NCBI GenBank assembly: GCA_015075105.1
Contig: JABTUZ010000002.1
Span: forward strand, 1,288,001 to 1,352,000
DNA length: 64,000 nucleotides
DNA from: Leptospiraceae bacterium
Lineage (GTDB): Bacteria; Spirochaetota; Leptospiria; Leptospirales; Leptospiraceae
Direction: 5' to 3'
Below are positions 19,201 through 27,556 of the stretch, in pieces (position 1 is the first letter of the stretch; each line of letters opens with the position of its first letter). Below the pieces are notes generated by a model. The model did no database searches and was not told the origin of the DNA. It worked only from the letters and a program-made list of their open reading frames with translations. A program made the translations under genes and the position numbers.

Positions 19201-19691
19201 ACTTATTTGAAATTTGCTTTTCAGCACTCACTAAACTCCATTTAATAAATCCTAATCCCGAAACTTATGCTAAATTTTCCGAGTGGAAAAACTTGTGGAG
19301 AGAAAGGGAGTTTTTTCATTATATAGGAAAGAAAAACAAAACAGAAGATAGTTTTTTTTATGGTATAGGGGATGGGATTTTTACTTACAATTCAAAATAT
19401 TATATTTTAGATTGGAAGTCCAATTTACTAAAAGACTACTCAGAGCCTACACTTTTTAAAGTTGTCAATGAGTCGTATTTTTACCAGTATCATATTTATT
19501 CTTTGAATTTACTAAAAAACTTAGAGTATTTTTATAAAGAGAGTATAGAAAAATTTTGGGACGAGAATTTTGGCGGAATGGTATTTATATTTATCAGAGA
19601 GACTGAAAATAAAAAAGGAAATTTTTCTGTAAAGCCGAGTTATAAAGAATTGATGGACTTTCAAGATAAAATTTTAAGTAACGAGTTATGA
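16290..19691 (+). CDS. recB: RecB helicase-nuclease, exodeoxyribonuclease V beta subunit
   Basis: 1133 residues from ATG 16290 (a GTG one codon earlier would overlap recC by four). SF1 helicase motifs are all visible: ASAGTGKT (15-22), TIHQFC, VDEFQDTSPIQ, GDPKQSIYGF, TIHASKGLEFP and LLYVAFTRARDYLVL. The C-terminal nuclease domain is intact: SHLILEE, GDGIFTYNSKYYILDWKSN with the two Asp and Lys of the active site, and YQYHIYSLNL. This subunit therefore carries the 3'-5' helicase and the only apparently active nuclease of the complex. Confidence 0.95.
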   Translation: MDFKKALETHTAIEASAGTGKTYSIENIIIAAIKENIPIEKIAVITFTEKAAMELQERIRLEITKQCNSKNEFTEIFQKAKEDFPFATIGTIHQFCRVILRANSFVSGLSPKFEETKEEWKEIESVFSIFKGKLDLNKKEEVIELIQSIGVSLFQNFIIESAILFQGKSWSLPELDKRTLQEDLEKIIGMKSAVLSEKKSANYIQELKEVFELDSIEKLANNFQKFESTFFTKEGKIKKVSKDFLLSKLSITETDYENLLFSFKSSLEYLNSFQNLRILCKLSNEFILEVKKYFLENDKLTTSEIILLTRDLIQNNEEVLKKVQSDYQYIIVDEFQDTSPIQADLFTTILGGKEKGLIFVGDPKQSIYGFLNSDIESYKNTIEIFQHNKEVLSETRRSTTQLTEVFNRIFSFLLEGMYSNVKSERDDRDTYEYSNNLTPLILLGLDENNIPRSRNESGEDLKTEEIRKLSSIEISNLIRFMIDQEVEIYDKELKKTRKITYSDITILSEKRTNFSYLEEEFSKSGIPSSIYKNEKFYESSLIQSISYLLHSIENPNDSLSLIKALKSELFLVSDESLFHLSENEEVSYLSKATDKSIQEIFLILSKLHYKKNIQSASLTLADALNEFKILEKVSLGFYGNRNITDINHLHEILDSYQTEENLSYGEVVRRLKKNISESTKQNVKISSDKNSGESSVSVMTIHASKGLEFPVVILFDLTAKPKPEIKNSFLIPNDKLYLKEPIVTEVKIKSEISLSTPSIEEKLKIKREKEKDEKKRLLYVAFTRARDYLVLPLYHVSKGSSGSLREVLNIDNQIQSFIQDSLGHNFQSSQFAISKSSVKKENPKVKSSNLDKIPFFDSEKLLKEMEKLEIESYSSLHRKDSRTIEKKIEEETEEEILTKSEEENRSKSRHLLYGTKDIGKKFGSLSHLILEEYSLDKFQSEKIIENELTSLIDYHYPRSGIIEEVNYSKSDLFEICFSALTKLHLINPNPETYAKFSEWKNLWREREFFHYIGKKNKTEDSFFYGIGDGIFTYNSKYYILDWKSNLLKDYSEPTLFKVVNESYFYQYHIYSLNLLKNLEYFYKESIEKFWDENFGGMVFIFIRETENKKGNFSVKPSYKELMDFQDKILSNEL

Positions 19692-21442
19692 CAAAAATTG
19701 AAAAGCAAAATATTTTTGAATGGAATGGCTCCGGGCTTATTCGGAACTTAGGTAGTGCAAGAATTTATTATGAACAAGTAAGTAAGAAAAAAAAATCTAT
19801 AGAATCCGATATATACAACTGGTTTCAAAAGATTGACCCGAATGTATTTTCCAAAGATATTTTACACAAATCTATTAGGCTAATTCCGAAAAGTGAAAAA
19901 ATAGACGAGCCTGTGCTTTGGTTGGTGTTATTTTTGGTGAGGTCTTACGAGGAAGGTGAGATTTGCATTCCAAAAGAAACTATGTATCGTTGGATTGCGG
20001 AAAAAGCTCCACTTTCTGAGCCTGCTAAATCTATAGAAGAATTTTTGAAAAATAATAAAGTCGGGTTTTTGACGGACGAAGTTCCTTTTTTAGAAGACAT
20101 GGATTCTTTTTATTTAGTGCATTTGCAAAAGGCCGAAAAAGAGTTATCAGAAAATATGTTTTCTTTGTTACATTCTTTTCAAATTTCTCAATCAAAAGAA
20201 TTAGAAAATTCTTCTTTAAGTGAAGAACAAAAAAGTGTAATAGGAAACTCCCTAAAAAATACAATCAGCTTTATCAGTGGAGGTCCCGGGACTGGAAAAA
20301 CTACTATCATCATATCTATCGTTAGAGAGTCGATTCTAAGAGGAATAGATATTTCTAAAATTGCACTTACCGCTCCAACAGGAAAGGCAACAAAGCGTTT
20401 AAGAGAAAGTGCAAATAAATTGTATAAAGACTACCCAAGTTTACAATCTCCTATTACGATCCATAAACTACTTAGTTATAGCAATTCAAGAAAAACCTTT
20501 TTAAAAAACGAATCGAACCCCTTGAATTTGGAGTTATTAATCGTAGATGAGTCTTCCATGATAGATATTTTTATAAGTAACGCTTTATTAAAGGCTCTAC
20601 CAAAATCGGAAGATTTAAGAGTTGTATTTCTTGGAGACCCCGATCAATTGATGAGCGTTGGTGCAGGAAATATCTTTTCTGAGCTTGTTCAAATAAAAGA
20701 TTTTTCTTTTAAGCTAACTAAATCATTCCGTATAACGTCCCAAAAAGAAGATATTACAAAGCTAAAAGAAGCTATCAAAGAAAACAAAGATTTTGATTTA
20801 AACCCGTATCTAGTTCAAACTGTAGAGAAAAGTTTAAGAGAGTTTTCTTTTGTCGAAGTTTTAGAACCAAAAGAAAATTTATACATAGAGTTATCTCTTT
20901 GGAGAGAGCTTGCAAAAAATATGAAAGAGACCTATCAAATTCTTACCCCGTTCAACGAGGGAAAGGGTGGCGTAAGTGAAATAAACGAATACTTACACAA
21001 AAAATACACAGAAAATATAGATAGTATTGATTCTAGTACACCTGTAATAGTAAAAAGAAATCTTTACGATTACGATTTATTTAATGGCGAGACAGGGTAT
21101 TTGAAAAATGTAAATGGAAAAAATATTTTCTTAAACAGCGATTCTAAAGTTGAAATAGAAATTTCTCATGGGTTGTTGAGCTATTTAGAAAAGGCGTATT
21201 CAATTACGGTACACAAAAGCCAAGGTTCTGAATACGACCATGTATGCTTAGTCCTTCCAAATAGAGAAGACTTTAAGAATTCTATTTTGACTAAAAGAAT
21301 TCTTTATACAGCGATTACAAGGTGTAAAAAAACTTTAACAATTATAGGCTCTGTTTCCACTTTTGATTCTGCAATAAAAAACCCCGGGAATAGGGGTAGC
21401 TCCAATTTTCTAAAAAGAATAGAAAACTTGAAGATTCCTTAA
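19688..21442 (+). CDS. recD: RecD helicase, exodeoxyribonuclease V alpha subunit
   Basis: 584 residues, normal RecD length. Walker A GGPGTGKTT at about residue 200, APTGKATKRL, VDESSMID (Walker B), LGDPDQLMSVGAG, ITVHKSQGSEYDHV and LYTAITRCKK are in the expected order for a 5'-3' SF1B helicase. The ATG overlaps the recB stop by four bases, completing a recC-recB-recD translational chain. The 3' end overlaps the convergent lpxC gene by four bases, leaving no room for a conventional terminator. Confidence 0.95.
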   Translation: MTKIEKQNIFEWNGSGLIRNLGSARIYYEQVSKKKKSIESDIYNWFQKIDPNVFSKDILHKSIRLIPKSEKIDEPVLWLVLFLVRSYEEGEICIPKETMYRWIAEKAPLSEPAKSIEEFLKNNKVGFLTDEVPFLEDMDSFYLVHLQKAEKELSENMFSLLHSFQISQSKELENSSLSEEQKSVIGNSLKNTISFISGGPGTGKTTIIISIVRESILRGIDISKIALTAPTGKATKRLRESANKLYKDYPSLQSPITIHKLLSYSNSRKTFLKNESNPLNLELLIVDESSMIDIFISNALLKALPKSEDLRVVFLGDPDQLMSVGAGNIFSELVQIKDFSFKLTKSFRITSQKEDITKLKEAIKENKDFDLNPYLVQTVEKSLREFSFVEVLEPKENLYIELSLWRELAKNMKETYQILTPFNEGKGGVSEINEYLHKKYTENIDSIDSSTPVIVKRNLYDYDLFNGETGYLKNVNGKNIFLNSDSKVEIEISHGLLSYLEKAYSITVHKSQGSEYDHVCLVLPNREDFKNSILTKRILYTAITRCKKTLTIIGSVSTFDSAIKNPGNRGSSNFLKRIENLKIP

Positions 21443-22347
21443 GCTTCTTTTGAGATAGATTTTCTTTTTTGGAATAGTGGTACTCTTCTACTTTTGAATT
21501 TGCTGATTTCGTCTCCACTGATCTTACTCAAGATATATTTTCCGAGTGACACATCCAATGCGTGACCTGCCTTAGATGCAAGGAAGTGTCCTATAATCGG
21601 TCTTCCTACGATGGATAAGTCACCAATCAAGTCTAAAATTTTATGACGAACACATTCGTTTTCAAATCGTAAGTTATCGTTTAGAAATCCTGTGTCTGTT
21701 AAAACAACTGCGTTTTCAATCGAACCGCCTAAGGCAAGTCCGCGAGCTTGAAGTGCTTCCACATCTCTTAAAAATCCAAAAGTTCTTGCCGGGAGGATTT
21801 CATTTTTTAGGATTTCTCTGTTTAATTTGGTAGTGTAGCTTTGACCTCTTAGTAGAGGGTGCTTGAAGTCAATATTGTAGCTAACTTTTAATTCATCGCT
21901 TGGGAGTACTACAAGGTATTTATCTCCGTCCACTACCCAGAGTGGATTTTGGATTTTGATTGGCTGTATTTCTGTTTGAAATTCAATAAATCCAAGGTCT
22001 TCTATAGCCTGAACAAAAGGAAGAGAAGAGCCGTCTAAAATCGGAATTTCTATAGCGTCTATTTCCATGATTAGGTCTGTAATTCCAAGCGTATAGAGTG
22101 CTGCGAGTAAGTGCTCTATGGTTTGGATTACATTGTGCCCGTCTCCAAGAGTAACTGCATTGCTTGTATCTACTACATTTTCTAAAGCTACCTTGATTTC
22201 AGAAACTTTTTTGGATGAATTGGTTCTAAATATAAGTCCGGTGTTTTCTTCTGCCGGGAATAGCCTTAAATTCACATTCTTGCCGGAATGCAGTCCTATC
22301 CCTGTAATGGTACCTGAATTTTTAATGGTTTTTCTATACTCTTTCAT
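21439..22347 (-). CDS. lpxC: UDP-3-O-acyl-N-acetylglucosamine deacetylase, lipid A synthesis
   Basis: 302 residues from ATG 22347 (MKEYRKTIKNSGTITG), the usual LpxC start; an in-frame extension upstream to 22449 has no family similarity. Motifs: GIGLHSGK, TIEHLLAALY with the first zinc His, PARTFGFL, HKILDLIGD with His and Asp ligands, and GHALD with the catalytic His. LpxC performs the committed step of lipid A assembly, so the organism makes lipopolysaccharide. A long palindrome lies about 90 bases upstream. Confidence 0.95.
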   Translation of the reverse strand: MKEYRKTIKNSGTITGIGLHSGKNVNLRLFPAEENTGLIFRTNSSKKVSEIKVALENVVDTSNAVTLGDGHNVIQTIEHLLAALYTLGITDLIMEIDAIEIPILDGSSLPFVQAIEDLGFIEFQTEIQPIKIQNPLWVVDGDKYLVVLPSDELKVSYNIDFKHPLLRGQSYTTKLNREILKNEILPARTFGFLRDVEALQARGLALGGSIENAVVLTDTGFLNDNLRFENECVRHKILDLIGDLSIVGRPIIGHFLASKAGHALDVSLGKYILSKISGDEISKFKSRRVPLFQKRKSISKEA

Positions 22348-22435
22348 AACTATTGGTTTTTTTTCTCTTTCCTCAATATATCTTATGCAAGCATTGTACC
22401 TAAATTTTAAAAATTTAAAATAAAAAGTAAATCTG

Positions 22436-22460
22436 TAACTTGCATACATTATGCAAGTTA
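22436..22460. promoter_or_regulatory. 25-base perfect palindrome upstream of lpxC, candidate operator
   Basis: Arms TAACTTGCATA and TATGCAAGTTA flank CAT. A related half-site TATGCAAG recurs at 22384-22391, between the palindrome and the lpxC start. The size and symmetry fit a dimeric regulator site; the regulator is unknown. Confidence 0.5.
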
Positions 22461-22827
22461 TCCTATATCATAGAGAAACATTTTTTTTTAATAGGACTTA
22501 TCCTGTTGTATTTTTGCAACATTGTCTCAAAACTACAACAAACTAGTTTTCCTGCTTCAAAAACTGCGTAAACAGGTTTTGCTTAAAAACCGTTACTGCC
22601 TTCACCCTTCCGACAAGCTCAGGGTTCGGAAGAATTTTTCTTTTAAAGTGGTTCTTTGAGCAACAACCCAATAAGTTCTTTGTCAAAATTCTAGGCTTTG
22701 TTCAGCGCCACCCATTTTTTCAGTTTTCCATTGCCAGTCACAATGTTAGGCTCTTCATATACTAAAACTGAGTGTGAATAAAAAAATAGAGAGTCATGCA
22801 AAAGGAACTATCGAAAAAAAAGGAATC
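22461..22827. other. Non-coding stretch between lpxC and htpG
   Basis: No convincing reading frame. It holds a hairpin at 22607-22632 (CTTCCGA and TCGGAAG arms, 12-base loop) and a GTTAGGC at 22745-22751 preceded by CAAT, resembling an integron core site but without a matching inverse core upstream. Composition is slightly richer in C than flanking genes. Possibly a remnant of an inserted element downstream of htpG. Confidence 0.4.
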
Positions 22828-24645
22828 TCAATTACTCATTTCTTCAAGAAGCTGATTAGATCTTTTTATAAATAGACCAATCTCTGACTCGTCCATTGCC
22901 TTAGAAGAAAGTAGAGCCAAGTCGTAAATATGGCGAGCTAATAATTTCCCTTTTTCTGTGTTTGGACCTTCTCCGATTTTTAGTGCATTTTTTACTAATT
23001 TAGAATTGGAGTTTAGTACCAAAGAATGGTTTTTTAAAATAGATAGACTGTCTTGACCAAGACCCGCATTCATTTCAGTCATTCTGCGTAAAAATTCTGG
23101 TAGTAAAATCACTGCGGGAACCTCAGATGATTTCAACGCTTCTACTTTTATTTCCATTCCTTCTTTTCCGATTGCCGAAGTAAAAAATTCTTTGATCCGA
23201 TCTTTTTCGGTTTTGTTGTTTGAGTCTAAGATTTCTTGCTTTTGGTCTGTACTTACTACTTGCTCTGCGATATCCGAATCCACTCTTTTGAACTTCATAT
23301 CAGGGTTTTTTGTTTCTAAAAACTGTACTAGGTGTGAGTCTATCCTTGAGTCAACGAGTATTGCCTCAAGTCCTTGGGATTTAAAAAGATCCATAAATAC
23401 AGATGTGCCTTCTGTTTCTGTAGCGTAATAGACTGTATTTTTATTGTTCTCTTTGTTTTTATCCCAATATTCATTTAGGGTAGTGTAGTTTCCATTTGTA
23501 GATTTGAAAATCAGTACGTCTTTTGCTCCTTCGTAAAATTTTTCTTCGCTTATCATTCCAAATTTGACGAATAGAGACATCTCTTCCCAATTTTTTTCAA
23601 ACTCGGCACGGTCTTTTTTAAAGTCTTCGCTTAGGCGATCTGTTATTTTTTTCATTATGTGACTGGAGATTTTTTTTACTAAAGGATCGTTTTGTAAGTA
23701 CGATCTGGAAACGTTTAAAGGCAGGTCAGGAATATCAATAGTTCCTTTTAATACTGTTAAAAATTGTGGGATTAACTCACTCGACTCGTCACTTACAAAT
23801 ACGTGATTACAGTACAGTTTTACCCCATTTTTACTTGCGTCGAGTTCGTGCTTTAGTTTTGGAAAATACAAAATCCCTTGCAGTTTAAAAGGGTAGTCCA
23901 CATTTAAATGAACCCAAAAATGAGGCTCTCCCGAAAAAGGAAATAGGTAATTGTAAAACTCTGTATAGTCTTCTTTCTTTAAAGAAGAAGGCTGCTCTGA
24001 CCAGAGCGGGCGCTTTTTATTTGCTTCTTCTCCTTCTACTGTAATTGGGATAGGTAGGAAATCACAATATTTTTTTACTAATTCTTTTAACTTCCACTTG
24101 TCTAAGTATTCTCCTGAGTCAGAATCTAGGATAAGTGTAATTTTTGTACCTCGATCTTTTTTGTCTATTTCGGTTATTTTAAATTCTGTTCCAGATTCAC
24201 TCTCCCATTTTACTCCTTTAGAGTCTTTTTTGTAGGACTTGGTTTCGATTTCTACTTTTGTAGAAACCATAAAAGAAGAATAAAACCCTAACCCAAAATG
24301 ACCTATGATCCCGGCTTTAGAGTCTTTTTCATATTTTTTAATAAAGTCCTCAGCTCCACTAAATGCAATTTGGTTGATGTATTTTTTTATTTCCTCACCG
24401 GTCATCCCGATTCCGTTGTCTTCAATGGAAAGAGTTCTTTTTTCTTTGTCAAAGCTAAGTTTTATTTGGTAGTCTGTCCCACCTTCAAACTCTTCGGATA
24501 GTGCAATTTTTTTAAGTTTCGTTATAGCGTCTGTAGAATTAGAAATCAACTCTCTTAAAAAAATATCTTTTTCTGAATACAGCCATTTTTTGATAATAGG
24601 AAAAATGTTTTCTGTTTCTACGGATATTTTACCTTGTTCATTCAT
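22828..24645 (-). CDS. htpG: HtpG, Hsp90-family chaperone
   Basis: 605 residues. The N-terminal GHKL ATPase has [19 protein letters not shown] and [13 protein letters not shown]; the middle domain has [10 protein letters not shown]; the C-terminal dimerisation domain ends in [11 protein letters not shown]. Usual bacterial length and no eukaryotic MEEVD tail. An ATP-driven cytosolic chaperone of stress response. GTAGAGGAAAACT precedes the ATG with good spacing. Confidence 0.97.
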   Translation of the reverse strand: MNEQGKISVETENIFPIIKKWLYSEKDIFLRELISNSTDAITKLKKIALSEEFEGGTDYQIKLSFDKEKRTLSIEDNGIGMTGEEIKKYINQIAFSGAEDFIKKYEKDSKAGIIGHFGLGFYSSFMVSTKVEIETKSYKKDSKGVKWESESGTEFKITEIDKKDRGTKITLILDSDSGEYLDKWKLKELVKKYCDFLPIPITVEGEEANKKRPLWSEQPSSLKKEDYTEFYNYLFPFSGEPHFWVHLNVDYPFKLQGILYFPKLKHELDASKNGVKLYCNHVFVSDESSELIPQFLTVLKGTIDIPDLPLNVSRSYLQNDPLVKKISSHIMKKITDRLSEDFKKDRAEFEKNWEEMSLFVKFGMISEEKFYEGAKDVLIFKSTNGNYTTLNEYWDKNKENNKNTVYYATETEGTSVFMDLFKSQGLEAILVDSRIDSHLVQFLETKNPDMKFKRVDSDIAEQVVSTDQKQEILDSNNKTEKDRIKEFFTSAIGKEGMEIKVEALKSSEVPAVILLPEFLRRMTEMNAGLGQDSLSILKNHSLVLNSNSKLVKNALKIGEGPNTEKGKLLARHIYDLALLSSKAMDESEIGLFIKRSNQLLEEMSN

Positions 24646-24707
24646 AGTTTTCCTCTACTGATTTTTTTTGAATTGGGTTGTTTTGAATTAATAAAAATTG
24701 CTTGAAA

Positions 24708-24729
24708 TTTCATTTTTCGTCAAATGAAA
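24708..24729. terminator. Weak hairpin between dksA-like gene and htpG
   Basis: Arms TTTCATTT and AAATGAAA around TTCGTC, about ten bases past the dksA-like stop. AT-rich and short, so at best a weak terminator. Confidence 0.3.
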
Positions 24730-24739
24730 AAAAGAGAGT

Positions 24740-25183
24740 TTAATCTAAATTTTCTGAATCACTGCCACTACCTGAGGAGGCCGAAAATGCAGAGTAGTCT
24801 GGGCGAGCAGATTTTTTATTCTTCGCTGCAATTTCTGCGTATTCAATAGTATATAAAGTCCAAGGGATTGCTTTTAATCTTGCGATAGGAATTTTCTTCC
24901 CTGTTCCTTCGCATATACCGTAGGTACCTTTTTCGATTTTATTTAAAGCGCCTTCGATTTGATTGAGTAAGTCTATTTCATTCTCCGTTAATACCGAGCT
25001 TAAAGTTTCTTCGTTGATATTCGAAGCCATATCTGCGAAGTCTCCCATTTCTTTTAGACCTGAAGGAGAGCTTTTGTCTTCCCAAGTATTTAATTTCTGA
25101 AGAAGAGAGCTCTTTTTTTCTAAAAGAGATGATTTTAACTCAGATACTAACTTTTTATCGTATTTTGGTGTTGCTTTTGCCAT
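24740..25183 (-). CDS. DksA/TraR-family RNA polymerase-binding protein with degenerate zinc site
   Basis: 147 residues. A long N-terminal coiled coil (about 10-85) leads to the family motif GTYGICEGTGKKIP...RLKAIPW. Only Cys91 of the four zinc cysteines is kept; the others are Thr94, Thr112 and Tyr115. The coiled-coil tip contains MGDFADMAS, close to the DxxDxA motif by which DksA acts in the RNA polymerase secondary channel. A Ser-rich tail ends the protein. The start follows the rpmG stop directly. Zinc-free DksA variants are known elsewhere, so activity is plausible. Confidence 0.85.
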   Translation of the reverse strand: MAKATPKYDKKLVSELKSSLLEKKSSLLQKLNTWEDKSSPSGLKEMGDFADMASNINEETLSSVLTENEIDLLNQIEGALNKIEKGTYGICEGTGKKIPIARLKAIPWTLYTIEYAEIAAKNKKSARPDYSAFSASSGSGSDSENLD

Positions 25184-25339
25184 CTATGCTTTCGTTTCTT
25201 TGTGATCTACGTGTTTTCTGCAAAATTTACAGTATTTTTTAGTAATAAGTTTTTCAGACTTAGTTTTTTTATTTTTAGTCTGGTAATATGCGGATTTACC
25301 GGAGCATCCGGTACAAGCCAATTTAATAATTTCTCTCAT
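25184..25339 (-). CDS. rpmG: 50S ribosomal protein L33
   Basis: 51 residues starting MREIIKLACTGCSG. Two CxxC pairs, CTGC near the start and CKFC near residue 40, form the zinc ribbon of the C+ form of L33, with the typical YYQTKNKK stretch between them. The stop is followed at once by the ATG of the dksA-like gene, so the two are co-transcribed. It is shorter than the usual gene-calling cutoff. Confidence 0.93.
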   Translation of the reverse strand: MREIIKLACTGCSGKSAYYQTKNKKTKSEKLITKKYCKFCRKHVDHKETKA

Positions 25340-25424
25340 AATTTAGCCATGAATTTCTATTCTTTCTATAAGTCAAGGTACTCTATAATTCTTTTTCAAC
25401 TTTTCTATATACTTTGAATTCTTT

Positions 25425-26378
25425 TTATTTGACGAAAATCTTCTTGAAAAATGGAAATTTTTCTCTATTTTTTTCCTTTTTTTGCCAATAGGAGGCTAAA
25501 ACGCTTGCAATTAATGAGTGAAAAAGGCTGGAAATTGCGCTTGGGACAGCTACAAGTGGGTCAGAGAAGTTATTTTTTGCTAAAACTACTCCAAGTCCTG
25601 AATTTTGCATTCCAACTTCAATGGAGACGGTTCTGGATACGATTTCGTTTTTTGTAAAAATTTTGGAAAAAATATAGCCTAATAAAAAACCTAAAAAGTG
25701 TAGTAAAAATACAGATACGACTAACTTCCACCCGGAAGATAAAATAGCTTTTCTTGAAGAACCGATTACTGAAGCTACAATTAAGACGATACATGCCACT
25801 GCGAGCACTACAAAAATAGAACGAATTTTTTTAGTGAAAAAGGGTAGAATTTTATTGAGTAGAACTCCGAGAAACACTGGAAAAACAACTACTTGTATTG
25901 TGCTTATGAATAGTCCTAATGCGTTTACATTGATCTTGTTTCCTGCAAGAATCCAAGTTAGTATTGGAGTTGCAATTACAGAAAATAGTGTAGATACGGA
26001 GGTCATGGTAACAGATAGAGCTAAATCTCCTCTCGCAATATACGTGATTACGTTAGACGCTGTTCCTCCCGGGCAAGAGGCTACTAAGATTAATCCTACT
26101 GCAAAAAATGTCGGTAGGTTTAAGATTAGCCCTATACTCCATCCAAGTAGGGGCATAATAGTAAATTGTAAGAGAACTCCTATAAACACATAGAATGGGG
26201 ATTTGAGTATATTCGTAAAATCTTTTGCTTCTAAGGTAACTCCCATACCAAGCATAATAAGCCCAAGTCCAAAAGTGATCCAGTTTCCTGAAAACCAAAC
26301 AAATAGCTCGGGTTTCAATAGAGTGAATACACTTGCAATCAGTACAAAAATTGGAAAGTATTTCGTAGCTATATTCAT
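25425..26378 (-). CDS. Bile acid:sodium symporter-family transporter
   Basis: 317 residues with about nine to ten membrane spans. SCPGGTASNVITYIARGDLALSV is the conserved crossover region of the BASS/SBF family, followed by EVGMQNSGLGVVLA. Members move organic anions with sodium; bacterial substrates vary (keto acids, pantoate, bile-acid-like compounds). The gene follows the aminotransferase at 26396 with a 17-base gap, suggesting one transcript. Confidence 0.88.
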   Translation of the reverse strand: MNIATKYFPIFVLIASVFTLLKPELFVWFSGNWITFGLGLIMLGMGVTLEAKDFTNILKSPFYVFIGVLLQFTIMPLLGWSIGLILNLPTFFAVGLILVASCPGGTASNVITYIARGDLALSVTMTSVSTLFSVIATPILTWILAGNKINVNALGLFISTIQVVVFPVFLGVLLNKILPFFTKKIRSIFVVLAVACIVLIVASVIGSSRKAILSSGWKLVVSVFLLHFLGFLLGYIFSKIFTKNEIVSRTVSIEVGMQNSGLGVVLAKNNFSDPLVAVPSAISSLFHSLIASVLASYWQKKEKNREKFPFFKKIFVK

Positions 26379-26395
26379 GACGCGATTGGAAAACT

Positions 26396-27556
26396 TTAAG
26401 GAAGATTTTTTAGGAGATCAACTACTTTTTGTAATTGCTCTATAGAATTGTAAACATGGGGAGCGAGGCGAATTCTGTTTAGTCTCACTGCGCATACTAT
26501 ATTATTTTTTTGTAATATCTTAGCGACCTCTGTACTATCTTTGCCGGGTGCTTCAAACACAATAATTGCAGTCGGGTTTTGAAAATTATCCGAATACACT
26601 GTCATACCAATTTCTGTGAGTTTTTTAGAAAGAAATCCACTAAGGGCTAAGAGTCTTTCTTGGATATTTTGAAAACCTGCCTCGTCTAAAATTTCCAAGG
26701 AAGAGAGAAAATACACCCAGTCTGTAAAATTGGAAGTAGATATTTCAAATCTATCAGCACTATTTCTAAAATTATTTTTATAAGGGAGATATTCCTCACC
26801 ATTATCAACAGAGTTTTGTCCTTTGAAAATTGGTTTTAACTTTTTCAGTTTATCTCTTCGGATATACAGCACTCCCATTCCAAGTGGTCCAAGAAGCCAT
26901 TTCCAAGTAGGGAAGGCCATGTAAGAAATATTAGAAGATTGCAAATTTATCGGAATATGACCGACCCCTTGCGCACCGTCTAAAATAAAGTCTATATTAT
27001 TTTCGTGGCATAGCTCACCGATCTTTTGTAAAGGAAACACCATCCCTGTACACCAGTGAACCGTAGATATTGAAATTACTTTTACGTTTTTAGAAATCTT
27101 TTTTTTGAGATTTTGAAAAAACTCTTCTTCACTGGGTGCAAGCGAAATAAATTCTAACTCTACTCCTTTTTCTTTCCAGTGTTCAAAAGGATATACATTA
27201 CTCGGATACTCGTCTTGAAGAAGTAAAATTTTATCTCCTTTTTGTAAATTCAATCCATAAGAAATAAAATTCATTCCTTCTGAAGTGTTGTGAATGAGTG
27301 CAAGCTCAATTGGGTCACAGTTTAGCAGTTTTGAAAGTATAGATTTTATTTTATTTTTTACTTCGATATATTTAAAAGAATCGTTGAGTATCCCTTTTTG
27401 TGAATATTCTTTTAAATAAGAAGTTACCTTTCCTATAATTCGATTGCTTACAGGAGTTGTGCCGCAATTATTCAGCCAAATAAATTCATTATTTACCGGA
27501 TAGTCTTCATAGAAACTTTTCCATAAAGACTCTTCTTTTGGATTGAAAGATTCTAT
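26396..27556 (-). CDS. Class V aminotransferase (PLP), apparent AUA start
   Basis: 386 residues. The N-terminal family signature FIWLNNCGTTPVSN lies well upstream of the first in-frame ATG (27274), so the true start must be near 27556. There a perfect GGAGGT (27563-27568) sits six bases before ATA, and the ATA overlaps the stop of the upstream gene as ATAG. No ATG, GTG or TTG occurs in frame between the preceding stop codon and 27274. The PLP site is visible as DGAQGVGH and TWKWLLGP (Schiff-base Lys). Members act as cysteine desulfurases or isopenicillin-epimerase-like enzymes; the substrate is unknown. Confidence 0.8.
   Translation of the reverse strand: MESFNPKEESLWKSFYEDYPVNNEFIWLNNCGTTPVSNRIIGKVTSYLKEYSQKGILNDSFKYIEVKNKIKSILSKLLNCDPIELALIHNTSEGMNFISYGLNLQKGDKILLLQDEYPSNVYPFEHWKEKGVELEFISLAPSEEEFFQNLKKKISKNVKVISISTVHWCTGMVFPLQKIGELCHENNIDFILDGAQGVGHIPINLQSSNISYMAFPTWKWLLGPLGMGVLYIRRDKLKKLKPIFKGQNSVDNGEEYLPYKNNFRNSADRFEISTSNFTDWVYFLSSLEILDEAGFQNIQERLLALSGFLSKKLTEIGMTVYSDNFQNPTAIIVFEAPGKDSTEVAKILQKNNIVCAVRLNRIRLAPHVYNSIEQLQKVVDLLKNLP

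Noticed and set aside
22348-22449. N-terminal extension of LpxC
   Set aside because: The extra residues have no family similarity and lie across the likely promoter and operator; ATG 22347 matches the usual LpxC start.
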